Source: Luteimonas saliphila (lineage in GTDB: Bacteria; Pseudomonadota; Gammaproteobacteria; Xanthomonadales; Xanthomonadaceae). From it: 64,000 nucleotides of DNA. The notes beneath the pieces are model-generated. The model was not told the origin of the DNA and searched no databases. It saw only the letters and a program-made list of their open reading frames with translations. The position numbers and the translations under genes are program-made. Positions 19,318-28,902 of the stretch are shown here, piece after piece; the stretch's first letter is position 1; the number at the start of each line of letters is the position of its first letter. The stretch is taken from assembly GCF_016774335.1 (NCBI RefSeq), contig NZ_JAETWA010000041.1, positions 62,001 through 126,000 of the forward strand. The letters are read 5' to 3'.

Positions 19318-19420
19318 GAACTTTCTGGAATCGATCTGGTCTGCGCGGATCCCCACGGGGACACTGGCGGCGCAGGCGCGCTGAACGTCGTGGGACGCCC
19401 CGGGCTCCTCGGGCCGGGGC

Positions 19421-19885
19421 TCAGGCGCCGCCGGGGAAACCGAGCTGACGCCAGGCTTCGAACGCGACGACGGCCACCGCGTTGGACAGGTTGAGGCTGC
19501 GATTGCCCGGCTGCATGGGCAGACGCAGGCGATGCTCCGGCGCAATGCGCGCGAGCAGGTCGTCGGGCAGGCCGCGCGTTTCGGGCCCGAACAGGAAGGC
19601 GTCTCCCGCCGCGTAGCGCGGCGCGTCGTAGCGCACGCTGTTGCGCGTGCTCAGCGCAAACAGGCGCGGCGGCGAAATCGCGGCGAGAGCGTCTTCGAGC
19701 GAATCGTGCACGCGCAGGGTCGCGTACTCGTGGTAGTCGAGCCCGGCGCGACGCAGGTCGCGGTCGTCGAGGCCGAAGCCGAGCGGCCGCACCAGGTGCA
19801 GCCGGGCGCCTGTGTTCGCGCAGAGCCGGATCGCGTTGCCGGTATTGGGCGGGATCTCGGGCTGGTAGAGCAGCAGGTCGAACAC
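19421..19885 (-). CDS. trmL: tRNA (cytidine(34)-2'-O)-methyltransferase TrmL
   Basis: This 154-aa SPOUT methyltransferase modifies the wobble base of leucine tRNAs. The family motifs YQPEIPPNTGNAIRLCANTG, LFGPETRGLP and the knot region LRLPMQPGNRSLNLSNAVAVVAFEAWRQ are all present. A GTG at 19885 gives the usual length (E. coli 157 aa). The next Met upstream (19960) would overlap the SDR gene and add an Arg-rich tail unlike the family. Confidence 0.92.
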   Translation of the reverse strand: MFDLLLYQPEIPPNTGNAIRLCANTGARLHLVRPLGFGLDDRDLRRAGLDYHEYATLRVHDSLEDALAAISPPRLFALSTRNSVRYDAPRYAAGDAFLFGPETRGLPDDLLARIAPEHRLRLPMQPGNRSLNLSNAVAVVAFEAWRQLGFPGGA

Positions 19886-19940
19886 GGGGTGGCCGGTCGC
19901 GGCATTGCGCGCATTGTCGCGCAGGTGGCCACGGTGCGGA

Positions 19941-20663
19941 TCACCACGCCACTGGCGCACCCGTCCAGTCGAAGAAGCGCCCGCTGTCGGCGGGCGTCGC
20001 GCCGGCGACGACCCGCAGCAGGCCGGCGACCGCCTCGGCCGGTTCGAGTTCGGCTCCGGTTCCCCCCATCTCGGTGCGGACCCAGCCGGGATGCAGCGCG
20101 ATCACGGCAATGGCGCGCTCGGCCAGGGCCCGTGCCAGCAGCACGGTCGCCATGTTCTGCGCGGCCTTGCTGAGGTTGTAGCTGGGCGTGCCGAAGCGTT
20201 TCGTCGCGGCGATCGAGCCCAGTTCCGACGACAGGTTGACCACTTTCGCGCCATCGGCCAGCAGCGGCGCCAGTGCCTGGGTCAGCAGCAGCGGGCCCAG
20301 GGCGTTGATGCGGAAGCTGTCCTCGAAGTTCGCCGCCGTCAGCGTGCCGAAGCGCTCGCCCGAATGCAGCACGCCGGCATTGTTGACCAGCAGATCGATG
20401 CGGCCGGGCGCGCCCGCGTCGTCTTCGCCCAGCACCAGCGGCAGTTCGCGCGCGAGTTCGGCCTGGGACTTCGGGTCGGCCACGTCCAGCGGCAGCACGT
20501 GCAGCCGCCCGGGGTGCTCGCCGGCCAGGGTGTTGAGCGCGGTGGCCTTGCCCGGGCGCCGGCAGGCGGCCACCACGCGATCGCCGGCGGCGAGCAACTG
20601 GCGGACGAATTCCAGGCCGAGGCCGCGGTTGGCGCCGGTGACGAGGGCATGGCGGTCGGGCAT
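19941..20663 (-). CDS. Short-chain dehydrogenase/reductase
   Basis: This 240-aa Rossmann enzyme has the cofactor motif TGANRGLGLEF (about 9-19), LLVNNAG, and the catalytic Ser and YNLSK (Tyr-x-x-x-Lys). It resembles the sniffer/C-factor-like SDRs. The substrate is unknown. It lies just upstream of trmL in the same direction. Confidence 0.85.
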   Translation of the reverse strand: MPDRHALVTGANRGLGLEFVRQLLAAGDRVVAACRRPGKATALNTLAGEHPGRLHVLPLDVADPKSQAELARELPLVLGEDDAGAPGRIDLLVNNAGVLHSGERFGTLTAANFEDSFRINALGPLLLTQALAPLLADGAKVVNLSSELGSIAATKRFGTPSYNLSKAAQNMATVLLARALAERAIAVIALHPGWVRTEMGGTGAELEPAEAVAGLLRVVAGATPADSGRFFDWTGAPVAW

Positions 20664-20793
20664 GGGCGCAGTCTCCGTCGGCGCGGGTGCAGGTGGCGTC
20701 GTCGCCGGGCGGCCGTGCCGGGACTTTCGGCCCGGGGGCGGCTGCGCCGGCTCGACTACCATGCCATGCATCCACCCGCACCAGGATTCCCGC

Positions 20794-23649
20794 ATGCCCA
20801 CCGCCCTTGCCTCGCTCAGCCGTCCCGCACGCCTCGCGCTGCTGTCGATCGCCCTCGGCCTTGGGCTGGGAGGCGGGCTGGTCGCGTTGCCCGCGCTCGC
20901 CGCGAACGAGGCCCCGGTCGACATTCCCTTCGAGACCTTCACCCTGCCCAACGGCCTGCGGGTGGTGGTCCATACCGACCGCAAGGCGCCGATCGTCGCG
21001 GTCAACATCTGGTACCACGTCGGCAGCAAGGACGAACCGGCCGGGCGCAGCGGCTTCGCGCACCTGTTCGAGCACCTGATGTTCCAGCGCAGCGAACACC
21101 ACGACGGCGAGTTCTTCGACCCGTTCCGCGCCGTGGGCGCCACCGACCAGAACGGCACCACCAACACCGACCGCACCAACTACTTCCAGAACGTGCCCAC
21201 CACCGCGCTCGACATGGCGCTGTGGATGGAATCCGACCGCATGGGCCACCTGCTCGGCGCGATCGACCAGGCCGCGCTCGACGAACAGCGCGGCGTGGTC
21301 CAGAACGAGAAGCGCCAGGGTGAGAACCAGCCCTACGGCCAGGTGTGGGAGAAGCTGACCCGCGCGCTGTATCCCGCGGAGCATCCTTACGGCCACAGCG
21401 TCATCGGGTCCATGAACGACCTCAACGCCGCGTCGCTCGACGACGTGAAGCAGTGGTTCCACGCCTGGTACGGCCCCAACAACGCGGTGCTGGTGCTGGC
21501 CGGCGACATCGACGCGGCCACCGCGAAGGACAAGGTGGCGAAGTACTTCGGCCACATCCCCGCTGGCCCGACCATGGCACAGCCGGAGACCGACGTCGGC
21601 AAGCGCGCGGCCACTACCCGCGAGGTGATGCAGGACAAGGTGCCGCAGCCGCGCATCTACCGCGTCTGGAACGTGCCGCCGGCCGGCAGCGTCGAGCTCG
21701 ACCGCCTGCAGGTGCTGGGTTACGTGCTCGGCGGCGCGAAGTCGTCCCGCCTCGACACGCGCCTGCTGCACGGCGAGAAGCTGGTCGACAACATCAGCGC
21801 GATGGCCGGCGCCTCGCAGCTGGGTTCGAACTTCTACATCGTCGCCACGGTCAAGGACGGCGTCGACCCTGCACGGGTCGAGGCGATCATCGACGAGGAG
21901 ATCGCCAGGCTGGTCGCCGAGGGCCCCACCGCGGACGAACTCGAGCGCGCCCGCACCATGATCCGCGCCGGCTTCATCCGCGGCATCGAGCGCATCGGCG
22001 GCTTCGGCGGCAAGGCCGACGTGCTGGCCGAATGCACCGTGTACGAAGGTGATCCGGGCTGCTTCCGCGACCAGCTCGCCAACGTCGAGGCGGCCAGCGC
22101 CCGCGACCTGATGGCGGTCGGCGCGCGATGGCTGGCCGAGGGCAGCCACACCATCGTGGTCGAGCCGGGCGAGCGCACTGCGCTGGCCGAGGAGCCGGCC
22201 GGCACGCCGGCGCCGTTCGACCTGCCCGATCCGGATCCGAAGTACGCCACCACCCCGAGCGCGGTCGACCGCAGCCTCGGCGTGCCGAAGACCACGCGCT
22301 TTCCCGAACTCAAGTTCCCTTCGCTGCAGCGCGCGAACCTGAAGAACGGCACCCGGGTGATCCTCGCCGAGCGCCACGAGATCCCGGTGGTGCAGGTCAG
22401 CTACGAATTCAACGGTGGCTACGGGAGCGATCCCGACGGCAAGGATGGCGTGGCCGATTTCGCCATGGAACTGCTCGACGAGGGCGCGGCGGGCATCGGC
22501 TCGCTGGTGTTCGCCAGCCGCGCCGAAGCGCTCGGCGCCAGCCTCGGCGCCGGCGCCTCGCAGGACGGCGGCAACGCCTACCTCTCCGCGCTCAAGGAGA
22601 ACCTCGACCCGTCGCTGGCGCTGTTCGCCGACATGGTGCGGCGGCCGAACTTCGACCCGGCCGAGATCGAACGCGTCCGGGCCACCTGGATCGCCGGCAT
22701 CCGCCAGCAGAAGGCGCAGCCGGCGGGCATGGCGATGCGGGTGCTGCCGGCGCTGCTCTACGGACAGACCCATCCCTACGGCGCGCCCGGCAGCGGCACC
22801 GAGGCCTCGATCGCCGCGCTCGGCCGCGACGACCTGCTCGCCTTCCATCGCCAGTGGGTGCGCCCGGAGCACGCCACGCTGATCGTCGTCGGCGATACCA
22901 CGCTGGCCGAGATCGTGCCGGCGCTGGAGCGCCATTTCGGCGACTGGGCCGGCGAAGGCGTCGCGCCGGAGGCGGTGGACCTGCCGCAGGTCGCGCTGCC
23001 GGAGGCGCCGCGGGTGTTTCTGATCGACCAGCCCGGCGCGGTGCAGGCCAACATCTTCGCGGCGCAGGTGGTGCCGTCGACCAAGGACCCGGGTGCGGTG
23101 CGGCTGGAGATGGCCAATGGCGTGATCGGTGGCGACTTCACCGCGCGCCTGAACATGAACCTGCGCGAGGACAAACACTGGTCCTACGGCGCCCGCAGTT
23201 CCCTCGGTGGCGCGCTGGGCCAGCGACGCTGGATGGTTTCGGCGCCGGTGCAGATCGACAAGACCGGCGAGTCGCTGGCGGAGATCCAGCGCGAACTGGC
23301 GCAGTTCGCCAGCGGGCAGCGGCCGCCGAGCGAGGCCGAGGTCGAACGCGTGCGCGCGATCCAGACCCTGAGCCTGCCCGGTGCCTACGAAACCGCGTGG
23401 TCGGTGATGAACACGATCGGCGGCATCGTCCGCTTCGATCGGCCCGACGACTACGTGTTCAGGCGCAAGGCCGAGGTCGAATCGATCACCCCGGCGCAGG
23501 TGGCCGAGGCCGCCAGGACCTTCCGTCCCGAGGCCCTGACCTGGGTGGTGGTCGGCGACCTCGAGCAGACCGAGGCGCCGGTACGCGCGCTGGGCCTGGG
23601 CGAGGTGCAGGTGATCGACGCCGATGGGGAGCCCGCCCGGCCCGAGTGA
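20794..23649 (+). CDS. M16-family zinc peptidase (two-domain, secreted)
   Basis: This 951-aa protein has a signal peptide (about 1-37, ending ALAANE) and two M16 halves. The N-terminal half carries the inverted zinc motif HLFEHLMF, with the distal Glu about 80 residues on (DEQRGVVQNEKRQ). The C-terminal half (from about 510) lacks the motif, as is usual for the inactive partner half. It should act as a periplasmic peptidase. The ATG at 20794 follows CAGGA and begins the signal peptide. No partner peptidase gene is adjacent. Confidence 0.92.
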   Translation: MPTALASLSRPARLALLSIALGLGLGGGLVALPALAANEAPVDIPFETFTLPNGLRVVVHTDRKAPIVAVNIWYHVGSKDEPAGRSGFAHLFEHLMFQRSEHHDGEFFDPFRAVGATDQNGTTNTDRTNYFQNVPTTALDMALWMESDRMGHLLGAIDQAALDEQRGVVQNEKRQGENQPYGQVWEKLTRALYPAEHPYGHSVIGSMNDLNAASLDDVKQWFHAWYGPNNAVLVLAGDIDAATAKDKVAKYFGHIPAGPTMAQPETDVGKRAATTREVMQDKVPQPRIYRVWNVPPAGSVELDRLQVLGYVLGGAKSSRLDTRLLHGEKLVDNISAMAGASQLGSNFYIVATVKDGVDPARVEAIIDEEIARLVAEGPTADELERARTMIRAGFIRGIERIGGFGGKADVLAECTVYEGDPGCFRDQLANVEAASARDLMAVGARWLAEGSHTIVVEPGERTALAEEPAGTPAPFDLPDPDPKYATTPSAVDRSLGVPKTTRFPELKFPSLQRANLKNGTRVILAERHEIPVVQVSYEFNGGYGSDPDGKDGVADFAMELLDEGAAGIGSLVFASRAEALGASLGAGASQDGGNAYLSALKENLDPSLALFADMVRRPNFDPAEIERVRATWIAGIRQQKAQPAGMAMRVLPALLYGQTHPYGAPGSGTEASIAALGRDDLLAFHRQWVRPEHATLIVVGDTTLAEIVPALERHFGDWAGEGVAPEAVDLPQVALPEAPRVFLIDQPGAVQANIFAAQVVPSTKDPGAVRLEMANGVIGGDFTARLNMNLREDKHWSYGARSSLGGALGQRRWMVSAPVQIDKTGESLAEIQRELAQFASGQRPPSEAEVERVRAIQTLSLPGAYETAWSVMNTIGGIVRFDRPDDYVFRRKAEVESITPAQVAEAARTFRPEALTWVVVGDLEQTEAPVRALGLGEVQVIDADGEPARPE

Positions 23650-23793
23650 CCCGAGCGCGCGATGGCAGGCGGGCCGGGCCCGTGGGCGAAGACAATGAAT
23701 GGAGGCGTTACCCGCTTGTCGCCACCCACACCCACGCCCCGCGAGGCCCGCCACAATGGCGGGCGTAGCGCTTTCCCTACCGAGGTGATCCCG

Positions 23794-24102
23794 ATGCGCG
23801 TCCTGCTGTCCGCCGTTCTGCTGTCCGCGTTGTCCGCCTGCACCTGGGTGCACATGGCCCCCGGGGCCGGAGCCGTGAAGGTGGTCTCCGGCCCGCCGAC
23901 CGGCTGCGAGAAGCGGGGCGAGGTCGAGGTCTCCGTCAAGCACAGCATCGCCTTCATCGAGCGCAACCCGATCAAGGTCCGCGACGAGCTCGAGACCCTG
24001 GCCCGCAATGAGGCCCCGGGCCTGCAGGCCGACACCATCCACCCGCTGGCCGATCCGGCCGGCGGCAGCCAGCGCTTCGCCGCCTGGCGCTGCGCCCGCT
24101 GA
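23794..24102 (+). CDS. DUF4156-family lipoprotein
   Basis: This 102-aa small lipoprotein has a lipobox LSAC (lipidated Cys at about 16). The domain has two conserved cysteines (TGCEKRGEVEV and AAWRC), like DUF4156 proteins. Function is unknown. GAGG precedes the ATG. Confidence 0.75.
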   Translation: MRVLLSAVLLSALSACTWVHMAPGAGAVKVVSGPPTGCEKRGEVEVSVKHSIAFIERNPIKVRDELETLARNEAPGLQADTIHPLADPAGGSQRFAAWRCAR

Positions 24103-24437
24103 CCGCTGCCGGGAGAGGGCCTGGGGCATAGAGGCGCGGAACTGCTGCGATCCCGCACCGCGCCTGCGGCGCGGTCCCCATCCGCCTTCGGCACCTTCCA
24201 CCCGTAAAGGGCGCAATGCCCCGCAAGCGGGGGAAGGGACAGGGCATCGGGTGTAACTCCCTCTCCCGCTTGCGGGAGAGGGCTGGGGTGAGGGTCGGAG
24301 TCGCCGCGACCCTGTCCGACCGCGCTCCTGAACCCGCCGTCCCGGCCTGCCCGGCATCCGGTTCAGCCAGTTCCATGCGTCCGGGTCCCGAAGGCGCTAA
24401 TCTATACGGCTCCGTCTTGTCCCCCGGCGCCACGCCC
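24103..24437. other. Intergenic region before oleA
   Basis: No gene is supported here. It contains a repeat at 24257-24294 (perfect stem 24259-24282, CCCTCTCCCGC with a 4-base loop, then GGCTGGGGTGAGGG), a boilerplate element found in many bacterial genomes. A decayed relative begins near 24112. Confidence 0.7.
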
Positions 24438-25454
24438 ATGCTCTTCCAACACGTCGCCATCGCCGGCCTGGCCCATATCGACGCGCCGCGTCGGCTGTCT
24501 TCCGCGGAGATCAACGCCCGCCTGAAGCCGACCCTGGACCGCCTCGGGATCAAGACCGACGTGCTCGGCGACATCGCCGGCATCCATTCGCGCTACCTGT
24601 GGGACGAAGGCGTGCAGGCGTCCGAGGTCGCGACCCTGGCCGGCGTCAAGGCGCTGGCCGATGCCGGCATCGACCCGGACAAGGTCGGCCTGCTGGTCAA
24701 CACCTCGGTCAGCCGCGACTACCTCGAGCCGTCCACCGCCAGCATTGTTTCCGGCAACCTGGGGCTGCCCGACACCTGCCAGAACTTCGACGTCGCCAAC
24801 GCCTGCCTGGCCTTCATCAACGGCATGGACATCGCCAGCCGCATGATCGAGCGCGGCGAGATCGACTACGCCCTGATCGTCGACGGCGAGACCGCCGACC
24901 TGGCCTACGAAAAGACCCTCGAACGCCTGACCAGCGCCGACGCCACCGAGGAGCAGTTCCGCAACGAACTGGCCACCCTGACCCTCGGCTCCGGCGCCGC
25001 GGCGATGGTGATGGCGCGCGCCGAACTCGCCCCCGGCGCGCCGCGTTACCGCGGCGGCGTGACCCGCGCCGCGACCGAGTGGAACAAGCTGTGCCGCGGC
25101 AACCTGGACGGCATGGTCACCGATACCCGGATGCTGCTGATCGAGGGCATCAAGCTGTCGCAGAAGACCTTCGGCGCCGCCAAGCTGGCGCTGGGCTGGG
25201 TGGTGGAGGAACTCGACCAGTTCGTCATCCACCAGGTCAGCAAGGTCCACACCGCCGCCTTCACCAAGGCCATCGGCATCGACCCGAAGAAGGTCATGAC
25301 CATCTTCGGCGAGCACGGCAACATCGGCCCGGCCTCGGTGCCGATCGTGCTCAGCAAGCTGCGCGAAATGGGCCGGCTGAAGAAGGGCGACCGCGTGGCC
25401 CTGCTGGGCATCGGTTCCGGCCTGAACTGCTCGATGGCCGAGGTGGTCTGGTAA
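24438..25454 (+). CDS. oleA: OleA, acyl-CoA head-to-head condensing enzyme
   Basis: This 338-aa thiolase-superfamily enzyme joins two fatty acyl-CoAs into a 2-alkyl-3-ketoacid, the first step of long-chain olefin synthesis. It closely resembles X. campestris OleA from end to end (NTSVSRDYLEPSTASIVSGN, VTDTRMLLIEGIKL, FGEHGNIGPASVPIVLSKL). The nucleophile Cys123 lies in NACLAF and the catalytic Glu97 in DYLEP. oleB, oleC and oleD follow only 16 kb or more downstream, so the pathway is split. A weak terminator lies at 25482-25502. Confidence 0.95.
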   Translation: MLFQHVAIAGLAHIDAPRRLSSAEINARLKPTLDRLGIKTDVLGDIAGIHSRYLWDEGVQASEVATLAGVKALADAGIDPDKVGLLVNTSVSRDYLEPSTASIVSGNLGLPDTCQNFDVANACLAFINGMDIASRMIERGEIDYALIVDGETADLAYEKTLERLTSADATEEQFRNELATLTLGSGAAAMVMARAELAPGAPRYRGGVTRAATEWNKLCRGNLDGMVTDTRMLLIEGIKLSQKTFGAAKLALGWVVEELDQFVIHQVSKVHTAAFTKAIGIDPKKVMTIFGEHGNIGPASVPIVLSKLREMGRLKKGDRVALLGIGSGLNCSMAEVVW

Positions 25455-25481
25455 CGCCCCCTGCCACGAGGGTCTGACGCG

Positions 25482-25502
25482 AGGGCCGGTCTGTCCGGCC
25501 CT
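25482..25502 (+). terminator. Probable terminator of oleA
   Basis: AGGGCCGG pairs with CCGGCCCT across a 5-base loop, followed only by a short T-containing run. It is a moderate terminator. Confidence 0.55.
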
Positions 25503-25577
25503 TGTCGTGTCCGGGGATGGCACAGGAAGTTTTCTTTCTCGCCGCCTCACTCGAAACTTGGGAAAAAAAGTGTTACT

Positions 25578-25620
25578 TATCTTTCCTTGACCCGGCGATT
25601 TGCCGCTGCAAGGAAAGATA
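25578..25620 (+). promoter_or_regulatory. Inverted repeat covering the fic ribosome site
   Basis: TATCTTTCCTTG (25578-25589) is the perfect reverse complement of CAAGGAAAGATA (25609-25620), with a smaller CGGC/GCCG stem in the 19-base loop. The right arm contains AAGGA, the Shine-Dalgarno for the fic ATG at 25624. In RNA the hairpin would hide the ribosome site; as DNA it could be an operator. Confidence 0.75.
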
Positions 25621-25623
25621 GAC

Positions 25624-26793
25624 ATGCCTGAACGGACCACGGGCCACTATGTCACCGGCTCGCTTGCCGGTAGCCGCTACCAGGCTTTTGTTCCCGATCC
25701 GCTGCCCCCCGTACCGCCACTGGACTTCTCCAGTGCCGACCTGGTGGCACGCAAGGAACGCGCCGACCAGGCGCTTGGCCGGCTTGATGGCACCACCCTG
25801 ATGCTGCCGGACCCGGAACTGTTCCTGTACCAGTACGTGCGCAAGGAGGCACTGCTGTCTTCGCAGATCGAGGGCACCCAGTCCTCGCTGTCGGACCTGC
25901 TGCTGTTCGAGGCCGACGCCGCGCCGGGGGTGCCGATCGACGACGTGGAGGAGGTTTCCAACTACGTGGCCGCGCTCAAGCACGGCCTGCGCCGCCTGCG
26001 CGAGGACGACTTTCCCCTGTCGTTGCGCCTGATCCGCGAGATGCACGCCCTGCTGCTGAGCGGTGGTCGCGGCGCCACCAAGCAGCCGGGCGAGTTCCGC
26101 AAGGGACAAGTCTGGGTCGGCGGCGCGTCGCCGGCCCTGGCGCACTTCGTGCCGCCACCGCCAGAGGCCCTGCCCGATGCCCTGGCGGCGCTGGAGAGAT
26201 TCCTGCACGAACCACCCGAACGCATGCCGCCGCTGGTGAAGGCGGCGTTGGCCCACGTGCAGTTCGAAACGATCCATCCCTTCGGCGACGGCAATGGCCG
26301 GCTCGGTCGCCTGTTGATCGCGCTGATCCTGTGCAACGAAGGCGTCATGCGCGAACCCAGCCTGTACCTCAGCCTGTACTTCAAGCGACGGCGCGCGGAC
26401 TACTACGACAGGTTGAACAGCGTGCGCGTGCAAGGCGACTGGGAAGGCTGGCTGGGCTTTTTCCTCGACGGCGTCGCCGAAACCGCGCAACAGGCGGTGG
26501 ACACCGCACAACGTTTGTTGGCACTGCTGGCACACGACCGCGCGCGGATCGCCGCACTGGGTAATCGCGCAGGCAACATCAGCCTGGTGTTCGATCAGTT
26601 TGCACGCCGCGTGGTGCTGAGCGTGCCGCAGGCTGTGCCACAGATCCCGCTCAGTCCGCCCACCATCCGCGCCGCCGTGCGAGCGCTGCAGGACCTGGAG
26701 ATCGTCAACGAGGTCACCGGTCAGCAAAGGCACCGGGTGTTCGCCTACAGTCAATACCTGGACATCCTCAGCGAGGGGGCGCAGCCGCTCTGA
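25624..26793 (+). CDS. Class II Fic protein (AMP-transferase)
   Basis: This 389-aa protein has the Fic active site HPFGDGNGRLGR (about 217-228), which predicts transfer of AMP or a related nucleotide to a protein hydroxyl. An N-terminal inhibitory helix with the [S/T]xxxE[G/N] motif is seen as SSQIEGT (about 78-84), so it is an autoinhibited class II enzyme. A C-terminal winged-helix domain (about 330-389) is typical of this Fic type and may bind DNA. No antitoxin gene is adjacent. The ATG at 25624 follows AAGGAAAG, which lies inside a hairpin. Its target is unknown. Confidence 0.9.
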   Translation: MPERTTGHYVTGSLAGSRYQAFVPDPLPPVPPLDFSSADLVARKERADQALGRLDGTTLMLPDPELFLYQYVRKEALLSSQIEGTQSSLSDLLLFEADAAPGVPIDDVEEVSNYVAALKHGLRRLREDDFPLSLRLIREMHALLLSGGRGATKQPGEFRKGQVWVGGASPALAHFVPPPPEALPDALAALERFLHEPPERMPPLVKAALAHVQFETIHPFGDGNGRLGRLLIALILCNEGVMREPSLYLSLYFKRRRADYYDRLNSVRVQGDWEGWLGFFLDGVAETAQQAVDTAQRLLALLAHDRARIAALGNRAGNISLVFDQFARRVVLSVPQAVPQIPLSPPTIRAAVRALQDLEIVNEVTGQQRHRVFAYSQYLDILSEGAQPL

Positions 26794-27037
26794 CAGCGTC
26801 CCGGCACATGTCGAAACTGCTCTCAACGATCTCTCGCGCCTGCGCCGGGTCAGTGGCAGTGGTCGTGCGCGAGACCTTCAAGGACCTGTCCAAGGGCTGC
26901 GCTCGCAGCCACAACCTGGCATTCGTACCTGAGTTCGAGATCGAGTCACCGGCTAAGGGAGCGCCGGTATGTGGACGGCGCGCCGCACGCGGTGTTTGAC
27001 GCGCACGGGTCCTTTGAAAGGAAGGTTTCGCGCAGGC

Positions 27038-27778
<741 letters not shown>

Positions 27779-27970
27779 GACGGCAGGCGGTGGGGTGAGG
27801 CGTGCATGGTAGTCCCTGCAGGTCGCGGGCCTTCGCTTGCGCCTGGTGGCGAACGTCCGAAGCCTGGCGCCTGCGCGAGGAAGCGCGAGGAAGAAGGCGA
27901 AGGGCGCCACCGGGTGCAACCGGTGCGCGGAGGCCCCGCATCCGCGACGGCCCGCGGCGTTGGGGAGCGG

Positions 27971-28070
27971 GTCGCGCCTGAATACGCGCCTACCCGAGCA
28001 GTTCCCCGCGTAGGAGCGGCTTCAGCCGCGACTCCCCGCCACCTCCGCGGGAGGGGCTTCAACCGCGACG
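27971..28070. repeat. Three GTAGGAG-type elements
   Basis: A decayed reverse copy lies at 27971-27993, a full copy at 28010-28032 and a partial copy at 28051-28070. The last overlaps the 3' end of cobA, whose TGA stop (28059-28061) is part of the element read in reverse. Confidence 0.75.
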
Positions 28071-28877
28071 CACGATGCCGCGAACCGATGCCGGGCGGCA
28101 TGCGTCCGCCGGCGCTCCGGTCGACGCCATCGCCTCGCCCAGCGCATTGCCCACCAGAATCACGCCTGGCGGTCCGGAGGCGAGGGCGTCGGCGTCGGCG
28201 GCCAGGTCGCGCAAGGTGGTGAGCAGGCGGCGTTCGCCGGGCTGGCTCGCGGCCAGGACCACGGCTGCGGGCGTGTCTGACGGCAGGTGTCGCAGCAGCG
28301 ATCGGGCCAGCGATTCGATGCGGCGCATGCCCATGTAGATCGCGAGCGTGGTGCCGGTCGCGCACAGCGCGGCCCAGTCGGGTTCGCCGTGGTCGGCGGT
28401 GTGGGCGGTGACGAAGCTGATGCCGTGGCAATGTTCGCGATGGGTGAGCGAGATGCCCAGCGAGGCCGCGGCGGCGAACGCGGCGCTGACGCCATTGATG
28501 ATGGTCACCGGCACGCCGGCGGCGCGCAGGAAGGCGATCTCCTCGCCGGCGCGGCCGAACAGCAGCGCGTCGCCGCCCTTCACCCGCACCACGCGCAGGC
28601 CCTGCAGCGCGTAACGGCGCATCAGCCGGCAGATGAAGGCCTGCGGCGTGGAGCGGCAGCCACCGCGCTTGCCCACGCGCACCACGCGCGCACGCGGCGC
28701 GAGCTCGACGATGCCCGGATCCACCAGTTCGTCGAGCAGTAGCACTTCGGCCGCGGCCAACGCGCGCACCGCCTTGAGGGTGAGCAGTTCGAGATCGCCG
28801 GGACCTGCCGACAGCAGCACCACGTCGGCGGGAATGCGGCACGACGCATTCGGGTCGTTGCTGGCGGGCATGCTCAT
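28059..28877 (-). CDS. cobA: Uroporphyrinogen-III C-methyltransferase
   Basis: This 272-aa SUMT methylates uroporphyrinogen III twice to precorrin-2, on the way to siroheme. The motifs LSAGPGDLELLTLKAVRAL, VRVGKRGG, VRVKGGDALLFGRAGEE, INGVSAAFAAAASLGISLTHR and GMRRIESLA are complete. It is the last gene of the narK-nirBD-nasA operon. Its activity is needed because the CysG-like protein at the other end of the island has a reduced SUMT domain. The extreme C-terminus (RGIVRRG) and stop lie in a dispersed repeat, so it may have been altered. Confidence 0.92.
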   Translation of the reverse strand: MSMPASNDPNASCRIPADVVLLSAGPGDLELLTLKAVRALAAAEVLLLDELVDPGIVELAPRARVVRVGKRGGCRSTPQAFICRLMRRYALQGLRVVRVKGGDALLFGRAGEEIAFLRAAGVPVTIINGVSAAFAAAASLGISLTHREHCHGISFVTAHTADHGEPDWAALCATGTTLAIYMGMRRIESLARSLLRHLPSDTPAAVVLAASQPGERRLLTTLRDLAADADALASGPPGVILVGNALGEAMASTGAPADACRPASVRGIVRRG

Positions 28878-28902
28878 CGGGGCCTCCGGGGTGGACGGGA
28901 CG

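Noticed and set aside
24257-24294. CCCTCTCCCGC hairpin as the terminator of the DUF4156 gene
   Set aside because: It is a widespread boilerplate repeat followed by GGCTGGGG rather than a T-run, so a terminator role is not supported.
26808-26999. 63-codon frame after fic
   Set aside because: No ribosome site, no similarity to a family and atypical composition; too weak to call a gene.
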